From assembly GCA_949358305.1 (NCBI GenBank), contig OX442316.1, positions 682,001 through 746,000 of the forward strand: 64,000 bases of DNA, read 5' to 3'. Position 1 is the first letter of the stretch. Every line of letters starts with the position of its first letter. Origin of the DNA: Strigamia acuminata (lineage: Eukaryota; Arthropoda; Chilopoda; Geophilomorpha; Linotaeniidae). Under the pieces are notes generated by a model. The model saw only the letters and a program-made list of their open reading frames with translations. It searched no databases and had not been told where the DNA came from. The translations under genes and the position numbers were made by a program. Below are positions 37,701-46,818 of this stretch, in pieces.

Positions 37701-39453
37701 ACCCAAGCAATAAATTTTGAAAAAAAAATTTTGAGCTTATTTCACATCGCAGTTGACTTAGCACAAACACCACAAGACCAATGTCTCTGAATGTTCAGAA
37801 ATAGTGTTTAAACCTTAGTAGAAGGCTCCAATGTAAGTTTTAGAAACATCCAACCGATAATTTGGGAGAATAGACTTTTGATCTCATCACAGTTGACTTA
37901 GCACAAACACCACAAGACCAATGTCTCTGAATGTTCAGAAATAGTGTTTAAACCTTAGTAGAAGGCTCCAATGTAAGTTTTAGAAACATTCAACCGATGA
38001 TTTGGGAGAATAAACTTTTGATCTCATCACAGTTGACTTAGCACAAACACCACAAGACCAATGTCTCTGAATGTTCAGAAATAGTGTTTAAACCTTAGTA
38101 GAAGGCTTTAATGTAAGTTTTAGCAACAGCCAAGTAATGATTTGGGAGAATAGACTTTTGATCTCATTTCCATCGCAGTTGACTTAGCACAAACACCACA
38201 TGACCAATGTCTCTGAATGTTCAGAAATAGCGTTTAAACCTTAGTAGAAGGCTTCAATGTAAGTTTTAGCAACATCCAACAAATGATTTGGGAGAATAGA
38301 CTTTGGATCTCATCACAGTTGATTTAGCACAAACACCACAAGTCCAATGTCTCTGAATGTTCAGAAATAGTGTTTAAACCTTAGTAGAAGGCTTCAATGT
38401 AAGTTTTAGCAACATCCAAGCAATAAATTTTGAAGAAAAAAATTTTAAGCTTATTTCACATCGCAGTTGACTTAGCACAAACACCACAAGACCAATGTCT
38501 CTGAATGTTCAGAAATAGTATTTAAACCTTAGTAGAAGGCTCCAATGTAAGTTTTAGAAACATCCAACCAATGATTTGGGAGAATAGACTTTTGATCTCA
38601 TCACAGTTGACTTAGCACAAACACCACAAGTCCAATGTCTCTGAATGTTCAGAAATAGTGTTTAAACCTTAGTAGAAGCCTTCAATGTAAGTTTTAGCAA
38701 CAGCCAAGTAATGATTTGGGAGAATAGACTTTTGATCTCATCACAGTTGACTTAGCACAAACACCACAAGTCCAATGTCTCTGAATGTTCAGAAATAGTG
38801 TTTAAACCTTAGTAGAAGGCTTCAATGTAAGTTTTAGCAACATCCAAGCAATAAATGTTGAAAAAAAAATTTTGAGCTCATTTCCATCGCAGTTGACTTA
38901 GCACAAACACCACATGACCAATGTCTCTGAATGTTCAGAAATAGTGTTTAAACCTTAGTAGAAGGCTTCAATGTAAGTTTTAGCAACATCCAACCAATGA
39001 TTTGGGAGAATAGACTTTTGATCTCATCACAGTTGACTTAGCACAAACACCACAAGTCCAATGTCTCTGAATGTTCAGAAATAGTGTTTAAACCTTAGTA
39101 GAAGCCTTCAATGTAAGTTTTAGCAACAGCCAAGTAATGATTTGGGAGAATAGACTTTTGATCTCATCACAGTTGACTTAGCACAAACACCACAAGTCCA
39201 ATGTCTCTGAATGTTCAGAAATAGTGTTTAAAACTTAGTAGAAGGCTTTAATGTAAGTTTTAGAAACATCCAACCAATGATTTGGGAGAATAGACTTTTG
39301 ATCTCATCACAGTTGACTTAGCACAAACACCACAAGACCAATGTCTTTGAATGTTCAGAAATAGTATTTAAACCTTAGTAGAAGGCTCCAATGTAAGTTT
39401 TAGAAACATCCAACCAATGATTTGGGAGAATAGACTTTTGATCTCATCACAGT
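28757..39453. repeat. Satellite array, right block to its edge
   Basis: A and B monomers continue to 39453, where retroelement X begins. Monomers after about 38040 are more divergent (GGCTTTAATG, CAGCCAAGTAATG, a shortened TTTCCATCGCAG joint), as expected at the edge of an array. No satellite is present to the right of X within the window. Confidence 0.96.
32082..33789. repeat. Six-monomer block, 854-bp period, two tandem copies
   Basis: The ordered series B, A, A, AACG/GGTTCC variant, B (ACTCAAG), A occupies 32082-32935 and again 32936-33789. Monomer starts match at offset 854 (32509/33363, 32649/33503, 32796/33650). This is a second, independent higher-order period in the array. Confidence 0.85.
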
Positions 39454-39785
39454 TGTTGCAAGACAGCGTAGATATTGTTGTGCTATTTTTATTGTCAATA
39501 TTTTTCACCATTTTGATTTGTGTTGATTAAAATCTTTAAGTGTTTTAATTTCCTTTGCCTAATTGGTATTTTTTCACTTTTCAGATTTATTATTGCTTAT
39601 TAAAGTGTTTTGACTTGATTTTTATTCATACTTTTCAATATTTAGTAGTGTTTATGCTTTGTATTGATTTCAAATATCTTATTCCGTGCATTTATTGACT
39701 TATTCACTTGTTTTTTGAGAGTTTGTGTTGATTCCGAACTGTTTTGGTGCAAATTTCGTTCCCTAGCATACATTTGCGATGCTAG

Positions 39786-39793
39786 TGACGTCA
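39786..39793. promoter_or_regulatory. CRE-like site in X LTR
   Basis: TGACGTCA, the full palindromic CREB/ATF consensus. It is kept in the X 3' LTR at 56959-56966; Y has only a half match (TACGTCA). Function is inferred from motif identity only. Confidence 0.4.
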
Positions 39794-40168
39794 TATTTCT
39801 GTTTCCCGTAAAGTTACGGTTCCGTCTTCTAACCTTTTGTTTGGTACTTTTCAAATCATTTGGAATTTTATTAAACATTCGTTTCTACTAATTAAAACAT
39901 GCTCTTTCTATCTAGATGCATCAAAACTGCTTTGGAAGTTCCGTTTGATTGGTTTGAACGTTCGTTTCCGTCTGCCATAAAAGCGCAGCCGGGAATGTTC
40001 GTTCGGCCGATAATTTCGTATTTATTCAATCTGTGTGTTTTATTCCGATGTTTTGTGAAGAGAATTGATAATTATTCTTATAATTTAATCGATACTTTAT
40101 TGATTATACATTTAGTGTTCTTACATTCATTTTACGTGTATTTTGCCGCCGATGTTTTGTTCGCCGGA

Positions 40169-40217
40169 CGCCATGTTTGATCCAACACCTTTGTTATGTT
40201 CGCCGGTCGCCATGTTT
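40169..40217. promoter_or_regulatory. Paired YY1-like sites in X LTR, 39 bp apart
   Basis: CGCCATGTTT occurs at 40169-40178 and 40208-40217, each preceded by GCCGG(A/T). The reverse complement AAACATGGCG fits the YY1 core AANATGGCG. Y keeps the same pair with the same 39-bp spacing. Confidence 0.4.
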
Positions 40218-40573
40218 GTCCCAAGCGACGATTACACAATGTAACCGTTATTTTTGTATTTTATATCACATAATTTGCATTTACTATTACATTGCGTTAT
40301 TATTCTGTATGTATTCTTTGATAATTTTGTGCTTTTGTACCGATCGAAATTCAAATGTGATCGTTATGTCATTTTCCTGGCCTGTGATTGGCTATCGTCA
40401 ATCCTTTCTTTCCGAGATCGGTTTATTGCTAATATCTCATTGTTTAACGTGTTTTTGGACATTGTTGTGATTATCTTTTTTGTTCACCGCATTCTTGTGG
40501 TCATTTCAATGTAATTCAATGTATTTTTAGTGCATTTTTAAGCAAATGCCAACTTTGCCGTGATCTTGTTTCC

Positions 40574-40593
40574 TCCGTTACCATGGTAACGGA
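40574..40593. promoter_or_regulatory. RFX X-box-like palindrome in X LTR
   Basis: A perfect 20-bp palindrome whose core, GTTACCATGGTAAC (40577-40590), fits the RFX X-box consensus GTTRCCATGGYAAC. The Y LTR has an imperfect X-box, GTTGCTATGACAAC, at the equivalent place. Confidence 0.5.
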
Positions 40594-40650
40594 ATCTTTT
40601 GTGTATCTGTATTTCGCCGCTATCGGCCTGGCGCGTGCCATATTCGGTAC

Positions 40651-40661
40651 TGCGCATGTGC
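40651..40661. promoter_or_regulatory. NRF1-like site in X LTR
   Basis: TGCGCATGTGC resembles the NRF1 consensus with one mismatch. It lies about 60-70 bp before AATAAA. The same sequence is present in Y at 45542-45552. Confidence 0.35.
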
Positions 40662-41030
40662 GGTTCTCTAAGAACCAATCTAATTGCTGTAATTTCATCA
40701 GTTATTAACCAACCTTTGAATAAATGTGTTGTGTTTTATTAGCTCTTGTTTTAGGTTTATTTTCAAACACATTCAATGTGTAGTGAGTAGTTTAAAATTT
40801 CTCAGGCCAACTTATGTTTCCGCCACCTATTGGATACTTGGTGCAGGTGTTCTCCACATTGTTCCAGCGGTACAACAATGCCATTTGTTGCGGATTTATT
40901 GCTTTCCAGTGCGATTTTCGTACTAGCCACGTTATACGACCTTGGGCGAGCTCAAGTGTCTGGAAATTGGATACACATCGCCGTTCCTTTCTGTCTGTCT
41001 TGTTGACCTGCAACACAGATAAGAAGCTTT

Positions 41031-41047
41031 TGGTGCCGTGACCAGGA
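41031..41047 (+). other. Probable primer binding site of element X
   Basis: TGGTGCCGTGACCAGGA, aligned with the equivalent site in Y. It lies 15 nt after the LTR end rather than next to it. Confidence 0.6.
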
Positions 41048-41775
41048 TTCCGTCTGCAATTCGTGAGTTTTTCCAGTGCATCATCAATACGTTTGAAAAA
41101 GTGTTTGGTGCGACGGAGGAACAATACGTTCGTGTTTCGTCACCCATGTCAAGAGTCAACGTTCAACGTGACAGAAGTTACGACGGGGACTGCTTTGGCG
41201 GCGAAAACGAACAAAAGTGTGCCTGCAGTTGGAGTTCAAGGTCACAATACAGGATAACATAACGCGTCGTGTTGGAAAGCGGATTCGCCCCTGGAATAAT
41301 TGCATTTTTTAGTGTTTTGCCTTTTGAAATTGAAATTTTAGAGATTTTGGTTATTAAGGGGAACAGTATCAAGTGTCTTTATGGGATTTTGGTAATTACA
41401 TTTGTTGGTTTTCGGGAAAATTTTGATAAAGTGTCTATTTTACAACTTTTGAAGTGTTTTTTCATTGCATGCTTAGTTCTCCACTATAACCGCCATAAGC
41501 GGGGGAGATTAGATTTATTTCGAGTAGAACTGACTAGTTTTACGTTGAATGAGCTGTCAGTAGAATCAAAATTTAATGTTAGGAGTTATTGGCGTGTTTT
41601 GTTGCAAAACAAACCGTCAATTATTTTCAAAAGAGTTTTTTGGCGTGCTTTGTTGCAAAAACAAACCGTCAATTGTTTCAAAGTGTGCAGGGTAATTGTG
41701 TCACGTTTTATTTACGTACACAATACCGCTCAAATTTTTGGTCATCCTCGATTGGCCAAACATTTGATATTCTAA
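41038..41775 (+). pseudogene. Leader reading frame of X, broken by one stop, homologous to that of Y
   Basis: Between PBS and gag, one frame is open from 41038 to 41259, closed by TAA at 41260-41262, and open again to 41775. Translated, it aligns with the Y leader ORF in the same frame: VTRIPSAIRE against VTRISSAFRE, YVRVSSP against YVRVSSS, FAPGIIAFF against FAPGFIAFL, IFGHP against LFWHP. Y has CAA where X has the stop. No known domain was recognised. The second half is hydrophobic, partly because the DNA is T-rich. It may be RNA-level conservation rather than a protein. Confidence 0.35.
41590..41674 (+). repeat. 51-bp tandem duplication in X leader
   Basis: Two copies start at 41590 and 41641 (TGGCGTG, then TTGTTGCAAA and CAAACCGTCAATT). 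Copy 2 has one extra A and later one T fewer, so the reading frame is regained. Confidence 0.75.
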
Positions 41776-41796
41776 AATTCTCACGTGTCACCAAGG

Positions 41797-41934
41797 ACCG
41801 TGAAATTTGAGTGCTTTTTGGGGGATAAAATTAAAAGGTTTATTCTCTTTAAAGTTAAAACAAAAACCGTGAATATTGAGATATTTTTGGGGGATAAAAT
41901 AAAAAGGTTTATTCTCTTAAAAATTAAAACAAAG
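41797..41934 (+). repeat. 69-bp tandem duplication in X leader
   Basis: Two 69-bp units at 41797 and 41866, both with TTTTTGGGGGATAAAA, GGTTTATTCTCTT and a following AT-rich run. Y has one such unit near 46690-46740. It lies 76 bp before the gag ATG, a place where packaging or translation signals would be expected; function is unknown. Confidence 0.75.
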
Positions 41935-42010
41935 TTGAATTGTCATGCCCGTTTTTATCTGTTCTTTCCAAATTTCACAGCCGAATTTTTTGTGAGAGAG
42001 GACAGAGAAA

Positions 42011-44342
42011 ATGGCAGAACCTACAATGAGAGATCTTCTAACTGAGGATCAAATCGAAGTGCTACAACAACGTTGGGAGTCGCAAGTCACTGCAATGAAT
42101 CATTTGTTGTCTATATCGGAGAAGACAGCAGATCCAGGTGAACTGGAAGCGCTGGTGCAAACTGCGAACCCAAAAGAAACTAGAATTGTTGGTGCTTTGA
42201 ATGATCTACAGGAATATTCGGATCACAACTATTATCTAGAATGCATTGACAAGCTTGAGACTATGCAAGCAAGAGTTGATCTTCTTCGCACGAGATACGA
42301 AATTTCAAAGCGATCACTTCCAACTTTGGGAGGAAGATTAAATACGTCGACAAGCTCAAATCAGAACACAACCTTGAACGCGACAGCAACGTTTAGAAAA
42401 AATTCGAAGCTGCCCAAACTGGATTCCGTAAAATTCGACGGAGATATTTTGAAGTACAGAACCTTTAAAAGCAACTTCGAGACCTCCGTACACAAGGATC
42501 CAGACCTAAGTAACGTTGAAAAACTCCAGTATTTACAAACCATGTGCACTGGAGAAGCGGCAATTCTCATCTCCACTTTTCCCCTGATCGAGGAATCATA
42601 TGACCTGGCCAGGGAAGAACTCGAAAGACATTTTGGTGATGAGGATGCCCAACAAACTGCGTTAATAAAATCAATTCGAGAATTAAAATCTGTTACGAGT
42701 GTATATCCAACGAAAGCAATAAAAACGAATTTGACTAAGATTTCTGCGACTATTAGACTTCTCGAGCAACTTAAGATTCCAATTCAAACTTCCGGAGCTT
42801 TCTTATTGCCCGACATAATTAGCAAGTTTCCAACTTCAATGGCATTAAGATTTTACCAAGTTCACGGAATTCAAAATAAGAACATTGTTACGTTGCTCAA
42901 TTTCTTTGTGAATGAAGTTGCGATGGCCGAACGAACTGAAAACGTTTCTGAAAAATCGAAAAAAGACAAGAATGAAAAATCTGAGGTGGAGAAACCGAAA
43001 GTGAAAGGTTCAATGACCACGTGCGCAACCACTCAAGACGCCAAGCAGTCTACTAGTGCGAAAACGAAGAGTGAACCTAAATCCGAAAGCAAGAATACGC
43101 CTTCAAAGACAAATAAGTGCATTTTTTGTGATGATGAACATTTAAACGGCTCTTGTAAAAAGGATTTCGAAATCAACGCGAAAATCGAAATAGTAAAGAA
43201 AAACAGACTGTGTTTTAACTGTTTCAGAACTGGACATAGAGTGAGAGACTGCAAAGTCAAATTTTCTTGTAAACATTGTGGTGGGCGACATCACTCCACA
43301 ATTTGCAAAAAGTCAGAAGTGAAAAATCCACCAAGCGTTGTTGAGAAGCCAAAGGAGTCACAAGTGACAACACATATTTCATGCGCAATCTCGACGACTC
43401 TTCAACTAATGATATTCACTGCGGACCTCAAAACAAAATCAGGAGGCTCCCACAGCATTCGAGGGATGATTGATCCGGGAAGCCATCGATCGTTCATCAC
43501 AAAAGAATTTGTTGAAAGACTGAAACTGAAAAAATGCGGCAGTGTCTCTGCCACCACACAGAGATTCAACGACTCGTCTCCAGCAGCCACGGACTATGAT
43601 GTGTTTAATGTCACACTGCAGAGTAAAAATGACACTCAAGATTTGAAACTTTCAATGCTTTCTGTGGAAAATTTGCCACGAGTGCAGGGCATTCTTAACT
43701 CATCAATAATAGACAAGGTGAAGAAGTTAAACCTTGAACTTGCTGAAGACCTACCAGCTAAGACTTCTCAAATCGATGTGCTTTTAGGAGTCGACGTGTG
43801 GTGGAAGGTCGTTAAGGACGGCAAGAAAAAAGTAAACGCAGATCTTGGATTAATAAATACAATTTTTGGATGGGTCTTGTCCGGAGCGGCGGGGAACACC
43901 AATTTATTCGAAGATGAGGAAGAATTGACAACATGTTGCAATACATGCGACATCCAAGAAAAATTGAACAAACTGTGGAACTTGGAATCCATCGGTATAA
44001 ATGCGGGAGAAAAAGAATCCGACTTTATTCGCGATCGATTCGAATCAACTACGAAGCGTCTAGACGATGGACGTTATGAAGTCATGCTGCCATTCAACGG
44101 ACAGGAAGTCGACTTGGAATCCAATTGGGAGTTGGCCATGAACCAACTGGCTAACACGCTCAAAAGAATAGATGCCAACGAGGACTACAAAAAACGCTAC
44201 GACGAGTCCATGTGGCAGTATATTCACGAAAATCACGCGGAGGAAGTCCCAAAAGAAGAGCGTTTTCTGAAGAAAGGAACATACAATATACCTCATCACC
44301 CTGTAATCAAGGAGGATCGAGACACGACGGAATTTAGAGTAG
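42011..44342 (+). pseudogene. Gag and 5' pol of element X, interrupted by Y
   Basis: It starts at ATG 42011 (MAEPTMRDLL), directly comparable to the Y start. It is open for 777 codons, then runs into the Y LTR and stops at 44377 after ten foreign codons. In order: Gag with a DUF1759-type region (about residue 135 on), a lysine-rich stretch, three zinc knuckles (CIFCDDEHLNGSC, CFNCFRTGHRVRDC, CKHCGGRHHSTIC) at about 373-434, an aspartic protease with D-P-G-S (about 490) and the start of RT. The frame breaks right after EFRVV, before the RT palm motifs. It is intact up to the interruption, so a truncated Gag-protease product remains possible. Confidence 0.93.
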
Positions 44343-45909
44343 TGTTGCAAGACAGCGTGGAAGAATTGTTGTGCTGAGATTGTTTCAATAAATATTACTA
44401 ATTGCTTTTATTTGTTTAATTTTCCTTTAGTGTTTTATTTTTCATAATTAATTGATATTTTTCACTTTACAGGAATTTTGACTTATTAAAATGTTTTTCA
44501 CTGATTTTTATTGTCACTTTTCGATTTAATGTAGTGTTAATACCTTGCTATTATTTTATTCGTGTCTTTTTGAGTGCATTTATGAACCTTTCTATTAATT
44601 TTCCCTGATTTTGTGTTTATTGCGTGCAGTTCTAATGTTTTCTTCGTTTTCTGGCATACATTTGCGATGCTCGATACGTCATTTTTCGGTTCCTAGCGGA
44701 CTTTTGCTTCCGTCTTCTAACCTTTCGTTTTGTGCTTTAGAATTCATTTGGATTTCTTTTTACATTTGTTTCTGACTAATTCAAGTCTGTTCTTTCTTTC
44801 TGGATGCATTAGAACTGCCCAAAATGCTTCGATCGGTTGTTTCTAACGTTCGTTGTCGGCTGCCGTAAAAGCGTAGCCGAGAATGTTCGGTTCGTTCAAC
44901 ATTTTCGTATTTATTAAACTTGTGTGTATTCTTTCAGTATTTTGTGATAAGAATTAATAATTATTCTTGTATTTTATTCGATACTTTATTTGTTATTTAC
45001 ATTAAGTGCTTTATATTCCAATTCCGAATTGTTTTGACGCTTTTGCAATGTTCGCCGGACGCCATGTTTGATCCAATACCTTTGTTATGTTCGCCGGTCG
45101 CCATGTTTGTCCCAAGCGACGATTACACAATGTAACCGTTATTTTTGTATTTTATATTCTTATAATCTGCATTTACTATTTCATTTCGAAGTGTTTTCAC
45201 CTGTATTCTTTGCTATTTTTGCATTTTTATTCCGTTCGGAATTCAAATGTTTTGATTGCATCATTTTGCTTGACGCTGATTGGCTGTCTCGATCGTCTGC
45301 TTGACGATCATTGTTTTCGTTCCGTTTGCACTGTTTTACTCTTCTGATCTTATTGTTGTGATTAGATTAAATATTCCTGGTATTCTTGTGATCATTTTAG
45401 TGTATCACAATCGTTAATTCGTGCAGTTTTTATGTAACTACAACTTTGCTGTGATTTCGTTTCCTCCGTTGCTATGACAACGGAGTTTCTTTTGTATCTG
45501 TATTTCGCCGCTATCGGCTTGGCGCGTGCCGTATTGGGTACTGCGCATGTGCGGTTCCTCAGGAACCAATGTAATCAGTGTATTTTATTCAGTTCTCAAC
45601 CAACTTTTTAATAAACAAGTTGTTTTTTGTTAACTCCCGTGTTTTCTATTTTCAACCTTAGTTTTCAATGTGTTGTGAGTAGTTAAGCCTTTCCCTGGAT
45701 TAGCCATTGATTCAGCACTCCATTGGATATTAATCAACGGTGTTCCCATCAATGTTCCATGCATTCAACAATAGTTTTCAGTGCGGATTTGTGTTCTCAG
45801 CGCGGTTTTCGTACGAATTTAACAATACGATCACTTGAGTTTTTAGAAGCGGGAAATTCAAATAGCCCCGACCCCATTCCTAGCTGTTTGGTGTTGACAG
45901 ACCGCAACA
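44343..45909 (+). repeat. 5' LTR of element Y
   Basis: 1,567 bp, TGTTGC to GCAACA. Long for a BEL/Pao LTR. It includes paired CGCCATGTTT sites (45060-45069, 45099-45108), an X-box-like site (45468-45481), an NRF1-like site (45542-45552) and AATAAA (45610-45615). The leader ORF of Y starts inside its last 150 bp. Confidence 0.95.
45464..45485. promoter_or_regulatory. RFX X-box-like site in Y LTR
   Basis: GTTGCTATGACAAC inside 7-bp arms CTCCGTT/AACGGAG. It fits the X-box consensus with one mismatch in the right half-site. The copy in the 3' LTR is at 53228-53249. Confidence 0.45.
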
Positions 45910-46610
45910 TCGAATACGTTCTTTTGGTGCACGTGACCAGGATATCGTCTGCTTTTCGTGAGTGTTTCCGTTACGTCAGTGATACGTTTGCTTGTTCATC
46001 TGGTTCGAGCAGCGGAATTTACGTTCGTGTGTCGTCGTCAGCAAAGCGTGTCGTCGTTCAATGTGACTACAGTCGCAACGGTGACATTTTGTGCGTCGAT
46101 TACGAACATTTGAGTGCCAGCAACGATTTTCTACAGTCGCCATCTTGGATAAGGATAACACAACGCGCTGTGCTGAGAAGTCGATTCGCCCCTGGATTTA
46201 TTGCTTTTCTTGTGTTTTATCATTCAGTGCATTTATTTTGGAGGTTTTGTTTGCATGAGGGTATTGTTTTGGGTATTCTTTTTGGTGTTATTGCTGTTTC
46301 ATATGCTAATCTTAAGGGAAATTTAGTAAAAGTGAATTTTATTGCAAATTGTTTTAGTGTTTTCTTTAATTTTATGCATGCATCTCCATATAACTGGCAT
46401 AACCAGGGGAGATTTAGATTTTTTGAAGCTAGTCGCTGGTCAGTCTCTCATTGCAAGAGCTGTCAGTTATTAACGTTAAAATTTAATAGTGATTTTCGTG
46501 CGAATTTCGTTCCAAACGAATCGCCGAAAATATTTCAAACTTGTGTAGGACTTTTTGAGTCACGTTTTTCATACGTGATCAAGGTCGCTCGTTTGTTTTG
46601 GCATCCTTGA
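45759..46610 (+). CDS. Hypothetical leader ORF of element Y (283 aa)
   Basis: An uninterrupted frame from ATG 45759, in the last part of the LTR, through the PBS to TGA at 46608-46610, about 210 bp before gag. I recognise no domain. The middle is Ser- and Cys-containing and polar; the second half has two hydrophobic stretches after FAPGFIAFL. The same frame is mostly open in X with clear amino-acid similarity and frame-restoring indels. Whether it is translated is unknown. T-rich sequence can by itself give open, hydrophobic frames, and an ORF here would sit upstream of gag on the genomic RNA. Confidence 0.35.
   Translation: MHSTIVFSADLCSQRGFRTNLTIRSLEFLEAGNSNSPDPIPSCLVLTDRNIEYVLLVHVTRISSAFRECFRYVSDTFACSSGSSSGIYVRVSSSAKRVVVQCDYSRNGDILCVDYEHLSASNDFLQSPSWIRITQRAVLRSRFAPGFIAFLVFYHSVHLFWRFCLHEGIVLGILFGVIAVSYANLKGNLVKVNFIANCFSVFFNFMHASPYNWHNQGRFRFFEASRWSVSHCKSCQLLTLKFNSDFRANFVPNESPKIFQTCVGLFESRFSYVIKVARLFWHP
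45925..45942 (+). other. Probable primer binding site of element Y
   Basis: TGGTGCACGTGACCAGGA, 15 nt downstream of the LTR end at 45909. Similar to the X site but with an extra A after TGGTGC. The LTR end is firm because the 3' LTR is bounded by the target duplication. Confidence 0.6.
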
Positions 46611-46818
46611 TTGTCAAAACACTCGATATTCTTGTGCATTTTCAATTGATTTTTTGTCATTTGGGCAATTAAACGTTGAAAAATTCTGTGTATTTTTGGG
46701 GGATAAAATAACAAATTTTATTCTTTTAAAAAATTGAAAGCGAAGTGTTTTTTGTCAAACGAGATTTTATCTTCCTTTTCGAAATTTGCAGCCGTGAATT
46801 TGTGAGAGGAGAGAAAAC
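46611..46818 (+). other. Leader segment just upstream of Y gag
   Basis: Holds a single copy of the TTTTTGGGGGATAAAA unit that is duplicated in X, followed by AT-rich sequence and TGTGAGAGGAGAG before the gag ATG. No gene seen. Confidence 0.5.

Larger units (their letters stand above)
39454..41015 (+). repeat. 5' LTR of element X
   Basis: 1,562 bp, starting TGTTGC and ending GCAACA, a 6-bp inverted repeat. It contains a CRE-like TGACGTCA (39786-39793), paired CGCCATGTTT sites, an X-box-like palindrome, an NRF1-like site and AATAAA (40719-40724). Short ORFs inside it are not supported as genes. The end is set by comparison with Y, because the X 3' LTR is truncated before this point. Confidence 0.88.

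Noticed and set aside
39899-40514. Several 60-100-aa ORFs inside the X LTR (and equivalents in Y)
   Set aside because: Frames are not conserved in register between X and Y LTRs, and they are phenylalanine/isoleucine-rich products of T-rich DNA.
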